Assembly: GCA_037974665.1 (NCBI GenBank)
Contig: CM075767.1
Span: 5,791,501-5,855,500, forward strand
Reading direction: 5' to 3'
From: Ehretia macrophylla
Taxonomy: Eukaryota; Streptophyta; Magnoliopsida; Boraginales; Ehretiaceae
Length of the DNA: 64,000 nucleotides
A program made the translations under genes and the position numbers. Numbering within the stretch: position 1 is the first letter of the stretch; every line of letters begins with the position of its first letter. The notes beneath the pieces were generated by a model. The model worked only from the letters and a program-made list of their open reading frames with translations, had not been told where the DNA came from and searched no databases. Positions 23,237 through 35,066 of the stretch are shown here, piece after piece.

Positions 23237-23362
23237 GACACATTCATATCAAAGCAGATAATATGAATATCCGAAAATATCATTGTGTATAAAAACACAT
23301 ATATTCTTAATAAAACCCCAATTAGGTCATCCAAACAATAGCATTAAGGCATATCTCTAACA
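23237..23362 (-). mobile_element. Copia LTR, remainder of the left (3') LTR
   Basis: This continues 13082-13184 after the Ty3 insertion and matches 44663-44787. On the minus strand the LTR begins TGTTAGAGATATGCC at 23362, immediately preceded by AGTGGGAGAT, the typical copia polypurine junction (GTGGGAGATTGTTAG). Confidence 0.85.
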
Positions 23363-24884
23363 ATCTCCCACTTGCACTAATGCTATCTACCATAGGATCA
23401 ACTCATAGTACGTTCGTATCCATATACTCATCTTCTCTAAGATGGTAATCTACTATAATTAACATTACAGGATCAGTGGGTCATCTATATAAATGAATAC
23501 ATAGGATCTATTCTATGTACTCTCTTTCTGTCATAAAAGAAATTCCCAAAAAATGAGAAAATCCTTATATATTTGTCTGGATTGATGAGATCGGGTTCTA
23601 TAGGCTTGTGCAAAAAACTTTTATTGCAGTTACCAAATACAAATATCGATAACCGACAATAGATAGAGCCAACTTTAAATTTTGAATCCAAATACAATTC
23701 ATAATGTAAGATATACTTTTCGGCTCAAGTAACAAGACAAGCGGTTACTTACTGTTTGGAACTCTTTCCAATCATTAACAATAAATCTAATAATGCTTCC
23801 ATTAATCATGTGAATTCTTCCAAAAGCACTTCACTAATTACCACAGACTTGTCAAGATTCCCAAAAACTGGAAATCACTATTTATTACAATAAGATCATC
23901 AGTACATATACTTAGATCCTTCTCGATGCAACCCTTTATATCACTGTGAGCCATGTACTTGCTTTGCATGGTTAGGAGACTGCAAATGGCAAAAAGGCAA
24001 GATACGCGATCTCTTCATTATCTTATCCTAACTAAAGTCAGAAGGCAGTCTACAAGAAAAGACGGATGTCTCACCTCAGAGGCTAATAACCATTCATTTC
24101 TTAGAACCCTTCATCTTAATATTTTAAGATTTTGATTTAGCATACAGGCTTGAAAGGTAAAAACAGTCATATCAAAGATAAGCTCTAAATGGTTTGAAAT
24201 ATTTTGGTGACAAAATAGATATTTTCCAATCATCTTTTATAACCAAACATATCCTTCAACCTTCCGTTCATTTCCAACAACAATTTTTTAAAACAAATCG
24301 ATCCTTTTTAGTGCTTTTCTTTGTTTCACTTAAATTGTTATCATCATTGACTCCTATGAAAAATGTAATCATTCATCAAAACTCAACATATTTCTTTTGA
24401 CAATGATTCAAGGAATATGACAATTATGTTCTTCATTTCCTCCCACTATCCCTTTTGGACAAACTATTTTACCAAAAGAATAGTAAATATATTAAACTCT
24501 TTTAAATAGAAAAGAAATGATTTTGGCCCTTTATTTGTTCAAATCTTTAACTCTTGAGCAGCTTAAAATTTTAAGATTCAAATGACAACTTCATTTATCA
24601 AGATTCAATTACTAGCCATTTCAAAAATGCTATAAAATATGACTATTTGTGTAGTTTATCATTTTGAAGACATTTTTCCATTTTGATGTGCATTTTGAAG
24701 ATTTCATTACTATAATAAAACGTGGTACAAAAACGCATATCTTTTTCTTACATAAGATAAATTCAAAATTTTCTCAGTAAGACAAGATTGAAACAAATAG
24801 TCACTACTATTTCTTTCATCATTAAATAGAAGAGGAAAAAAAACTTCAAATTAAAATATAAACATATTCACAATCATATTCAAA

Positions 24885-25084
24885 AGAACCCATCTATCGT
24901 ATGTGATCTTATCAGCTTCAGAAGCAGTTTCATCAATAGGAGCCAAAGGTTCAAAATCTAGAACACACTCAATTCTCTCAAAATGGAGAACTACTCTTAA
25001 GCTCTTCTACCATTTTTTAAAGTTTGGTCCGGTTAAGTAGTCGTGGTTCAGAATAGAAACAATCGGATTTGTAAAAGAAGCCAT
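24885..25084 (-). pseudogene. Copia gag N-terminus, broken
   Basis: The minus-strand frame from ATG at 25084 reads MASFTNPIVSILNHDYLTG, then PNFKKW, a TAG stop, and SLRVVLHFERIE...DKITYDRW. This matches the general shape of plant copia gag N-termini (a 'L-x-G-x-N-F-x-x-W' segment followed by a helix). After about 24885 the similarity is lost. It is a remnant of roughly 65 codons, and the capsid core and zinc knuckle are missing. Confidence 0.7.
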
Positions 25085-25284
25085 AACATATAAACTGCAT
25101 AAAATAAAAGTAACAGTTAGTAAGATTGTAGGCTAACAAAAATATAAATATGACTGTAAATTTATGCAAATCAAATAGCTACTCCCACTATTTCTTTTGA
25201 ATCTCATACTCCCTAAAAGAGAAAATGGTGAATCTAAAAAGACTCTAAGTGGGATGACCAATTTCTTATGATATGACATATTTT

Positions 25285-25606
25285 TCAAACCTTTGTGGCT
25301 ATGTTGAAATATAAATACCAAAGATCAGCAACTCCTTTGTTGTCTATTTCTCTAAATAGGCTATGGTCAAATTTAGTCCCTAAATCATTTTGGTCTCAAA
25401 CCTTTGTGGCTATGTTGATTAAGTGATCTAGTTAGATTATACCCGCCATCACTTAGTTATCCAAAAACTTGAATCAATAATCTCAAACCTTTGTGGCTAT
25501 GTTGGCCGTTAGATTTTGGAAGATAACCATATCTCTATGTTTCATTCTAGCGACTTTTAATAAACTTTATTGTGAAACAATTCCTCAAACCTTTATGGCT
25601 ATGTTG
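25285..25606. repeat. Four dispersed copies of a 22-bp motif
   Basis: TCAAACCTTTGTGGCTATG (continuing TTG) occurs at 25285, 25396, 25483 and 25585, the last with one change (TTTATGG). Spacers are unrelated and 65-89 bp long. It lies upstream (minus-strand sense) of most of the remaining copia internal sequence, about 200 bp before the gag ATG. Regular spacing within one element suggests an internal tandem array that has decayed between the motifs. Confidence 0.8.
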
Positions 25607-26729
25607 GAATGTATTCAACTCAAGTTCTATTAAAACCTAGGATGGCGGAGGACTACGATAAAACTCCTTTTACGGTTTGTTTCAATCTAATATTAGTTTA
25701 CACGTTGGGAGTTCTAAAGTTTGAATCCGATCTCATCATATAAATATGCATTCAACATATTACTAGCTAACTAACAATCACAATTATAGCATTTAATAGA
25801 ATGTGAATGGAAAAATGCACAAATGGTGCATCATGGTCTTGGGTTTGCGCCTAAGAAATAAAACCACCCTAACAAAGATCTTCAACTCCTTGAAATCTTC
25901 ATTAGGCCTCCAACTCCTTAGATTGTCTATTGGGCCTTCTTGCAAAAATCCCTCTTAAAGAATTACATAAGTGTCCTCACTACATTATTCTCTCAAAAAC
26001 AAGAATAATAAATATGAGACTTATGTCTCAATTTACAACCCAATAAAATGACCCTAAAGCCTAAATCCATGATCAAATTCACCATTTCCAAAATATATAC
26101 TTATGTATGATCATTCATATCAAATATATATAACCATCATCACATAATTTGCTAGCAGTCAAGTTTAATTAACTCATCAATATGAATAACCAAACTTCAT
26201 CCACATAAATTGCATAATCATAAAACACCTTTTATTAATGCAAGTCATGTTGGCCCATATACTTATAACACTTTATAGTATGTCATGCAAGCTTAAGTCC
26301 AAAAATAGAAAAACACAAGTACATGGCCCAAAACATATTATGTGGCCCAATAGGCTAAACTTTAACACTAATACATACATATAAGGCCCAAGCCCAAATC
26401 AATATGTCCTTTTGGCCCATACATGCAAATTAGCCCAATTAGTTAATCTTAAATGGCATTATATCAATATATAATAACTTTTGATTTTATTTAAATTTAG
26501 AAATATATAAATACACCCATTTAGATTATTTCCAAATCAAATCAAGAACTAAATGACCTTTTTTCTTATGTGTAAGCATTTTGGTTATTCCAAGACATAA
26601 AGATAAGTTGTTTTTTCACTATTAAACCTTTTAATCATCAAATAGTCCCTTTTAATCACATACTTGTCAACGTAGAAATAGGTTTAAAACTAGCCTTTTA
26701 AACTTTTATGCCAACTTATGCAATATCAA

Positions 26730-26872
<143 letters not shown>

Positions 26873-27383
26873 TACTCATGTTTGAGGACTACTAAGCAAT
26901 CTTCAATACCTTTTCATGTCTAACCAAAAACAAAATCACTTTCCTTCACACATAGTGTGTTCGGCCATGGTATATAAAAATACAAGACTTGTCATTCTCA
27001 ACATTTTGACTTTACACATGACTAAAAAGAACTTTTCAAAAAAAACCTTTTAGTTTTTCATCTTTTAGAATATTCTTCAAAGGACAATGTAATCATGTAA
27101 AGATCGAATCAACTATTTTTCTTTACATATAAACAAATCCAACAAGAAACATTTTAAACATGCATGTGAAAAATGGCCAACAAGAAGTATAGATCTAAGC
27201 ATGCATGTCCAACACATCATATATTAACTCAATATATATACGCATCTAAGTCAAGATCTACTCAAGATCTGAACATGCAAAGAAATAAACTTCACAAAAA
27301 CTTCATTCTTGCACACATACCATTCGGCCATATATATATATATATATATATATACACAAGTTTTTCATAGACATCGAAACCAC

Positions 27384-27395
27384 GCTTTGATACCA
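27384..27395 (-). promoter_or_regulatory. Primer-binding site of the copia element
   Basis: The minus strand reads TGGTATCAAAGC, one base from the iMet-type TGGTATCAGAGC. It lies two bases from the proposed LTR end at 27398. Confidence 0.75.
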
Positions 27396-27397
27396 CT

Positions 27398-27551
27398 TGA
27401 AAGACACGTGATACGACTTATCATATTCCCAAGACTGAAGGAGATACACATGTTTTACTGGCTATAACCAAACCAATCATGGTGCATTTCAAAAATTTCA
27501 CAAGCATTCTAGCAACAATTAACATGTAATCTTCAATCCATATCTATAGAC

Positions 27552-27584
<33 letters not shown>

Positions 27585-28497
27585 AGATATATGTAAATGT
27601 GCTATTGAAAGATATGAAGTATAAAGGTATACCTCTTGAAGTTTTCAAAATAGTTGATGCAAGCATAATTGATGTAGTCCTTGAATCCTTCTAACTTGAA
27701 GGCACTAGTAGGTCCACCAAGCATCCATAGTTCACCCAATGTTTGAAAACCAAAGGTGCAAGTATATCTTCAAACAATATAGCTTAATGTGTATGTAACT
27801 AAGAAAAAGAGAAAAAGCTTCTATTTTTCCCTTCAATGGCCGAAACCAACACACATAGAAGATAAAGTTTTTCCTCTCCTTTTCTCTAGTGTGTGCTATG
27901 TATGTGTAGATGGATTAAGAGAGAGAAGATCTCATGTAATTATCTATATAATCACCATTATATGTATATCTAATGCACCCAATCAAAAATGAAGATAAGT
28001 AGAGTACTAGATTGGATAAACACCTTGCATGTCATTGGATTGTAATCATTACAATCTAATGCATAAAAAAATATCTTCTATTTCTTCCTTTGGTTGGTCG
28101 AAAATAAGTGTCCAGGAAAGAAAGAATTTGTCTTGCATTTTTAATATATATAATCTCTATTAATATATTAGCTTTATATATATAAGTAGCCAATCAAAAG
28201 AGCTTCCTTAGTTGCAAGAAGAAAGAAAAGTCATGCATGACCTTGGATTGTAATCATTACAATCGAAAAACTACTTTTTCATTTCTCTCTCATGACACTT
28301 GGCAAAAATCAACTCTCTTTACTTTATGGCTAGGATCCTTTTGTCTTTATTCTAGATTGAATCTTGACCATCCAATTCAAATTAAAAGACTAGGATTGAT
28401 GATATAGACAATCCATTCATCCTACATGTGGTATTCCACACGCCACATGTATAGCTCCACCCAATAGTTTATTTTGCTTTTGATGACAAGGATTGAT
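27398..28497 (-). mobile_element. Copia right (5') LTR, first part
   Basis: It starts TGAAAGACACGTG on the plus strand, i.e. ends ...CA on the minus strand, beside the primer site. It contains an AT run and no coding sequence. It is interrupted at 28497 by a Ty3 element, whose TSD TTGAT occupies 28493-28497, and continues at 43459. Confidence 0.7.
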
Positions 28498-30954
28498 TGT
28501 GAAACCCCACTTTTCATCTTAACCTCGATTTACGTGTCTTTGCCTCAATTTGCATGATTTGACTGTTTATGTGTTATATGAGTTAGAATTCGCTAAATAT
28601 GTGATTTATATTCCTAATACATGCTATGTGTACATTCATGAAATTTTCATCAAAAAAGGCATTGAAAATTTTATCGTTGGTTTCTGTGAATAGTGTTTTG
28701 AATGCACATCCAATAAAATTTTTACATGGGTGTATTAAGTGTTTCAAAACCTAGTCCTCGGGTATTAATAGACCCGTATTTGATTAAAACGGATTTGAAA
28801 TCGGCTTAGGAATTTAAAAGGATTTTTACACCGTCTTTTACAAAAATCGAGTTTTGAGCCGATTCGGGTGGAAATGATTGAATGTAAAACTTCTTATCAC
28901 CTAAAAATAAACTACTTGAGATGGTTTAAGTGTCAATTTAATTTTTGAGAAATAAATAGTCAAGAAACTAAATTAAAAGACTAGAAATAATTAAAAGACT
29001 AAATAAAACTAACTTTGACCATTTTAAATTTGTTTGACCTTGGCATATATGCATCAACACACATTAGAATCAACACAAAACACCACAAGCACACACACAA
29101 GGTGGCCGAAACTCCATAGCTTTCCTTGAGAGTTTTTTCAACATTTTTTCAAATAGATTTTTCATTAAAAGTTGCAATTAAAGGCCAAACTTCATCAACC
29201 AAAGCTTGATTCCACTTCTTGAGCATCCATTGAGCATCTTTCTAGCTTCATAACACATCAAAGGTGAGAGAAAAATTCTAGATATCAAATGTCATCTTTT
29301 ATGTTTTTGCGTATAATTGAATTTTGAACTGTTAGAAAGTTGAATTGATGTTATATTATTGCTCAGTGCATGCTAAGGATCGTTTATATGCATTTATATA
29401 AGATTTGAACAGTTGTAGCATGAATTTTTATTTTCGGGTATTAAAAGTTGACTTGTTGGCTATTTGTTGAATATTTTGAGTTGTAGTGGTTGGAATCGAT
29501 TGCCGTCAATTTGTAAAAGTTTGTTAAATACGGGGTAGTACCGTTGTAATGCCAAAATTTTGATTGTGATCTCGGTGCAAAAGTTCGGAAATTTCAGCCA
29601 AGGTGCATTTGGGTTTTAGGGTTGTTGGGCTTGATTTGGATGTATTTTGGTTGGTTTCTGAGGGGGTTAATATAGTTGCTTGAGTAAGGGAGTGATAGGA
29701 ACTGGTTTGGAGTTGTTTGGATTAGTAGAATGTAAGTTATGATTATTAGAAGTTTAGGTTGTCTTTCTTTAAAATGTTGATATATGCCTTTAGATGATCA
29801 GGTGGTGTTTGAGTGATTGAACTGTGAATTGTTGATAGTTAGATTAGGGTTTGGTTGTGTGTCTAATGCATGTTAAGTTGGGGGGCCAACTTTGTCATCT
29901 AACTTAGTTGTTTAGTTGTTAATTGATTAATTGATGTTGTGTTGTAGTAATGTTATTAATTGATTATTGATTATTGATTATTGAATATTGATTATTGATG
30001 ACCCGGGAGATAGACAATTCTTCTAGATTGTCCTCTTGTGAATGACTGATTATTGTTATTGATTGAGTCTTGATATGCGTGTGCCACCTCTCGGGCGGTA
30101 TTGGGCCGTCGGGTTGAAAACGGCATGGCTATCAGAGGCTACCCTCATCTCGCATGGGCAGAGATGCCATGGAGGGCAGGGCTAGTGAGGTACCTCCGGT
30201 GTGTGTGTCATGGGAGTGATAAGAAGTTGGTTGAGATCGTGATAGCGTTTGGAGCTACACCAAATAAAGTATCATTTATTGAATGGTCATTATAGTTTAT
30301 ATTGTTATTGATGTTTTTTTTTGTGTGTTTACTGCTCAAAGGATGATTTCCAAGGAGTATATTAAATACTGTTAGAGATCTATCGAATCATCTCTGGGCT
30401 TGTTTTATATAAGTTCACTCTCAATTATTGCATGCATACAGGTGTTACAGAACAGGAATACGGGTACGTGCCTCAGGAAGCTGAAAATGTGCTTTATGTG
30501 GACAAGTCCTATGTGCCAAAGTCTTGTCCTTGATATCTGAGATGTAGTTCTCTTTTGTTATCTTGTATATTAAAACTAGATGTTTTGTATTTACTTAGAA
30601 GTTTATGATGTATAAGATGTTGTAAAGATAATGAATTAAATGTTGCTAGCTTAGTAGTCTTGTTTTGGAACATGATTAGGTTGGTAGATTAGTTATAATC
30701 TATTTTGGAAATGTATGTTATATAGTAAATGTATGATGTTGGAACGGAGACGTATAACCTATGGATGCAATGGTAAAAGAATGTTTATTGTATATTGTGG
30801 TTGTGTTGTTTAATTGTTGATTTGTTGTGGAGTTGGTTGTATGAGTTCCGAATAGGTTGGTTTAGAGCCTCGGTGTCCTAATTTCTGTCGTTATACTGCC
30901 GAAATTCCATTGCATCCTGACTTATTGTAGGTGGGGTCGAGTTGGGGCGTGACA
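28498..30954 (+). repeat. 5' LTR of the 28498 element
   Basis: It starts TGTGAAACCCCACTTTTC and ends GGGGCGTGACA. It has a GC-rich block near 30085-30260, the hairpin/TATA region near 30397-30419 and no convincing coding frame. It differs from the 3' LTR by many scattered substitutions, more than are seen in the 47852 LTR pair. Confidence 0.9.
30403..30413 (+). promoter_or_regulatory. TATA-like box in the LTR
   Basis: TTTTATATAAG is followed about 30 nt later by TATTGCATGCATACAGG. The 3' LTR has the same word at 42902-42912, and the minus-strand LTRs of this family have it near 32462-32472, 37152-37162 and 56957-56967. It sits in the loop and arm of the family's conserved hairpin. It would put U3 at about 1.9 kb and R-U5 at about 0.5 kb. 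Promoter function is inferred from sequence only. Confidence 0.5.
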
Positions 30955-30959
30955 TTAAG

Positions 30960-30971
30960 TGGTATCAGAGC
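30960..30971 (+). promoter_or_regulatory. Primer-binding site (tRNA-iMet)
   Basis: TGGTATCAGAGC is an exact match to the common plant primer site, five bases after the LTR. Confidence 0.93.
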
Positions 30972-31912
30972 GCATGGTTAGTTGTTAGTCGGGGTATCCT
31001 CGGAATGTGGGTAGTGGTCTAAGCATGCAAGTATGTATTAATTGAAAGAAAAGTGAAACATATGTTATTATGTTTATGTGATTAATTTACTTATGTGTCT
31101 AACTTTCTATGTGACCAATATGCTTTATGTGTTAAGTGAACTAATGTGGTCAATATGCTCTATGTGACAACGTGCCTTATGGACTTAATGTGTTGTAATT
31201 AATGTGCATTATGTGATTAATGTGCATTATGTGACAAATGTGTTTTATGTGATTGAAGTGTCTTGTGTGAAGTTAATTGTTTATAACCAGATTATGTGAA
31301 ACAATGTGCTTTAGGTGCTCAATGTTCTTTAAGTGACCATTGTGAGTTACGTGATCAACTTGTCTTATGTGAAGTTTGTTGCTTATGTGACTTTAATTGT
31401 TTATAACTTACTTCTGTGATATAACCTGTTTATGTGATGTTGGCTTCTTATGTGTTGCATTGTGTGTTATGTGATAATGTTGTAATATATGATAATCATG
31501 TAATATGTTGGTGCTTGTTTTCATGAGATATAGTTGTATATATGCTATAACTAGGGGTGATTCTTTTGGGTAAAATAAGGATGACTGCAAGAGTTTTCAG
31601 AAATAGAGGTAGGCCATGATTTTGAATTATTATTATTCTAGTAGTTTATCAGTGAGATTTTAATTGTTATGCTTATGGATTTTAGTCTCAGTTTAATGGA
31701 TCAGTTCTTAATGTTCCTTTAGCGAGAATGAAGTTGTTTGAGGAAATAGCAATATATCTTGATGATTATAATTACTTTTGTTGCCATGTTTAACTTGTTA
31801 TTACTTGGAGATGGATCATAAGTTGAGGTTTCCGTAAGGTTGTGATTAGACACTTTTGGAGTCTCAACTCATACTATACTTCCTTGAGGTTGTGATTAGA
31901 CACATTTAGAGT
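30972..31912 (+). other. Leader with ATGTG repeats and gag-start vestige
   Basis: About 31060-31460 is a degenerate array with a period near 9 nt, alternating TTATGTGAT and TAATGTGCA words. At 31581 an ATG opens a frame MTARVFRNRGRP followed by a stop, resembling the gag start MTGRPRTRGRP of the related element at 63567. At 31826-31920 a block around AGGTTGTGATTAGACAC is duplicated in tandem. The region ends at the nested element. Confidence 0.65.
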
Positions 31913-34453
31913 CTCAACTCGACCCCACCTACTATCAGTCAGGACGCAACGGAATTTCGGCAGTATAACAATAGTAATAAAGACACTGAGGCTCTAAACC
32001 AACCTCTCAGAACATTATACAATCAAACTCCTCAACCAAACAACAATCAATTCCTTAAAACCATTAACAACATACAACATAACCATATTATACAACAATC
32101 ATTCTTAGACGATCCATTCATAGTTATACGCCTCCGTTCCAACATAATACCTTAACTTTAACATACATATCAAAATAGATTATAAACCAACTTAGCAACC
32201 TAGATCATAACAAAAGAGACTACTAAGTTAGCATCATTTAGTTCATTATCTTTACTACAACTTATACATCATAAATTACAAGGAAAAATAAGAAACAACT
32301 AGTTTAATATACATGATAATAGAGTATACAACATCTCAAGCATCAAGGACAAGACTCTGGCACATAGGACTCGTCCACATACGGCACATTATCCTCTTCT
32401 GGAGGCACGTACCCGAAATCTTACGAAAGGACACCTGTATGCATGCAATAATAGAGAGTGAGTTTATATAAACAAGCTCAGTGAGGATCCGATAGATCTC
32501 TAACAGTATTTACTAAACTCCTTGAAAATGATCCTTTGAGCAAGTAAACACACAAATAAACATCAATAATCATTATAAATGCAACAATAGTAATAACTAT
32601 AAACACACAATAAGGATACGATACATTTACTGATGAAGCTCCATACACCAATTCCATGCTCAACAACTCCTTCAAACTCAATAACACAATTCCTGAGGTA
32701 CCTTGGCCTAGACCCACACCCCATGGCCTTTCCACCCATGCGAGATAGGGATTATTAGCCTTGATAACTGTGCCCGCAGCCCAGGATGCCTCCCGAGGTG
32801 ACACAACATTATCAAAGCTCACAACAATGAGACTCAACATAAATAAACCGATAGATCAGCAACGAAGGTGCCCGACTCCCGTAATCAATAATCAATCAAT
32901 AATCTGAGAGATCAGCAACGAAAGTGCCCGATTCCCATAATAAATAATCATCAATATTCCGAGAGATCAGCAACGAAAGTGCCCGATTCCCGTACTCAAT
33001 AATCGTCAATATAACATCAATATTTAATTAAATAACAAACAATTAAGTTAGATAACAAAGTAGGTCATCCAACTTAACATGCATGAAACACATAATCTAA
33101 CCCTAGTCTAACCATTAACAACTCACAAATCAATCACTCAAACCACACCCAATCAACTAAAGGCATAATTTAACATTTTAAAGAAAGACAACCTAAACTT
33201 CAAATATTTATATCTTACATTCTACTAATCCAAACAACTCCAAATCAGTTTCTATCACTCACCCATTCAATCAACTACATTAGGCCCCTTGGAAACCAAC
33301 CAAAACACATCCAAATCATGACCAAAAACCCTAAAACCCTAGTGTGTCATGGCTGAAATTTCTGAATTTTAGCACCGACCTCGCAATCGAAAATTCGGCA
33401 TTACAACGACGCTACCACGTAATTATCAAACTTTTAGAAATCGACGGCAATCGATTTCAACCAATACAACTCAAGATAATCAAGGAATGGCAAATAACTC
33501 AACTTTAAATACCCAAAAATAAATAATTATGCTACAACGGTTCAAATCTCGTAAGAATACATACAAACGATCCCTAGCATGCATGGAGCAATAATCTAAC
33601 TTCAAATTAACATTCTAACGGTTCAATAATTATTTATACGCATAAACACAAAATATGAGTTTTGAGATCTAGAATTTTTCTCTCACCTTTGATGTGTTAT
33701 GAAGCTAGAAAGGTGCTCAATGGATGCTCAAGAGGTGGAATCAAGCTTTGGTTGATGAAGATTGGCCTTTAATTGCAACTTTTAATGAAAAATTTGCTTT
33801 GAAAAAATGTTGAAAAACTCCTCAAGGAAGGCTATGGAGTTTCGGCCATGTGAGTGAGAAATGAGTGTGTTTTTGAGTTATTTTGTGAGCAATATTGATA
33901 TATTATGCATAAATAAGCTTGGTCAAATTAAATAGTAAAAGTCAAAGTTAGCATTTTTTTTGTATTTCTAGTCCTTTAATTCATTTTAGCTATTTCTTGC
34001 TCAAACTAATTATACAACTCCTAAGATATCTCAAGTAGTTTATTTTTAGGTGACAAGAAGTTTTACATTTAAACAATTACACCCGAGTCGGCTTAAAACT
34101 CGTTTTCTTGCGAAAGAAAGTGTAAAAATCTTTAAAATTCCAAAATCGATTCCAAATCCGTTTTAATCAAACACAGGTCTATTAATACCCGAGGACTAGG
34201 TTTTAAAACATTTAAAACACCCCTTTAAAAATTTTAGCGGATAGGTGTTCAAAAATACTATTCACCAAAACCGACGATAAAATTTCTGATTCCGTTTTTG
34301 ATGAAAATTTCATGAATGCACACTTAGCATGTATTAGGAGTATTAATCACATATTTAACACATTCTAAGTCATATAGCATATAAACAAGTCAATTCACGC
34401 AAAACGAGGTAAAGAACGCAAATCGAGATAAGATAGAAAAGTAGGGTTTCACA
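31913..34453 (-). repeat. 3' LTR of the gag-only element, outer end lost
   Basis: It matches the partner LTR from CAACTCGACCCC onwards, but the expected TGTCACGCC terminus is replaced by host-element sequence ending GAGTCT. On the minus strand it starts TGTGAAACCCTAC at 34453. The hairpin is at 32459-32480. A 120-codon open frame at 32478-32840 lies within it, and a similar frame exists in the partner LTR (37168-37527). It overlaps the GC-rich block and is not considered a gene. Confidence 0.88.
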
Positions 34454-34489
34454 TTCTCCCCTCCTTAAAACAATTGTATCCTCGCAATT
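34454..34489 (-). promoter_or_regulatory. Polypurine tract and pre-PPT dyad of the gag-only element
   Basis: The minus strand reads TTTTAAGGAGGGGAGAA (34470-34454) against the LTR. Upstream, AATTGTATCCTCGCAATT (34472-34489) is a partly decayed copy of the conserved dyad. Confidence 0.75.
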
Positions 34490-35066
34490 CTTCACTCAAG
34501 TACTACTGGCTCAAACATACGGAATGAAAGACTGAAATCAAATTCTGAATACCAACTAAGTATGCCAACTAGGAATACCGAACAAGAAGCTTGAATAGGA
34601 ACGCTGAATAAGAACACCGACTAAGACTTCCGGATGAGAATCTCAAATAATTACTGAAGAAAATGCCAAACATAGATCCCGTAATAGAGCACCAACCAAG
34701 AATACCAAGTAAGAGCTTCAAAAAGATCACCGAGCGAGAATACCAAATAATAATACCAATATCAGAACTCCGGATAATACCGTATCAGAATTCCACATAA
34801 GAATACCGCATATAAAATACCATAGAATATGTCTAAAGAAGTATGCTGAATAAAAATCTCCATACAGAAATCTCGAGGAAGAATGCCGTATAAAATCACC
34901 AAATAAGAATCCCAATAATCAATGTATAGTCATAAAGTAGCTTGACCCCTAATCGGAATTCCACATACCTCAGCGTCACATACTACTCAGTGCCAACTGA
35001 TATGATGCATGTGCTAACTTTAATCGTATAAGGCAAAATCTCTACTCATATTTTAGCACGTTGCAC
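34490..35066 (-). repeat. 13-nt-period degenerate array in the position of pol
   Basis: From about 34520 to 34920 the minus strand consists of units such as CGGTATTCCTAGTT, GGCATACTTAGTT and CGGTGTTCTTATT, steps of 13 with occasional 12 or 14. It lies between the gag stop and the polypurine tract, where an autonomous relative has pol. It is not coding; the period is not a multiple of three. About 34920-35066 is plain AT-rich sequence. Confidence 0.7.

Noticed and set aside
25285-25606. CRISPR-like array (repeats with unique spacers)
   Set aside because: The setting is a plant copia remnant; only four copies, uneven spacers of 65-89 bp and no cas genes. Kept as an interspersed repeat instead.
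32478-32840. 120-codon minus-strand frame, repeated at 37168-37527
   Set aside because: Both are copies of one LTR, so similarity reflects recent duplication, not selection; it spans the hairpin and TATA-like region and is broken in the 56401 LTR.
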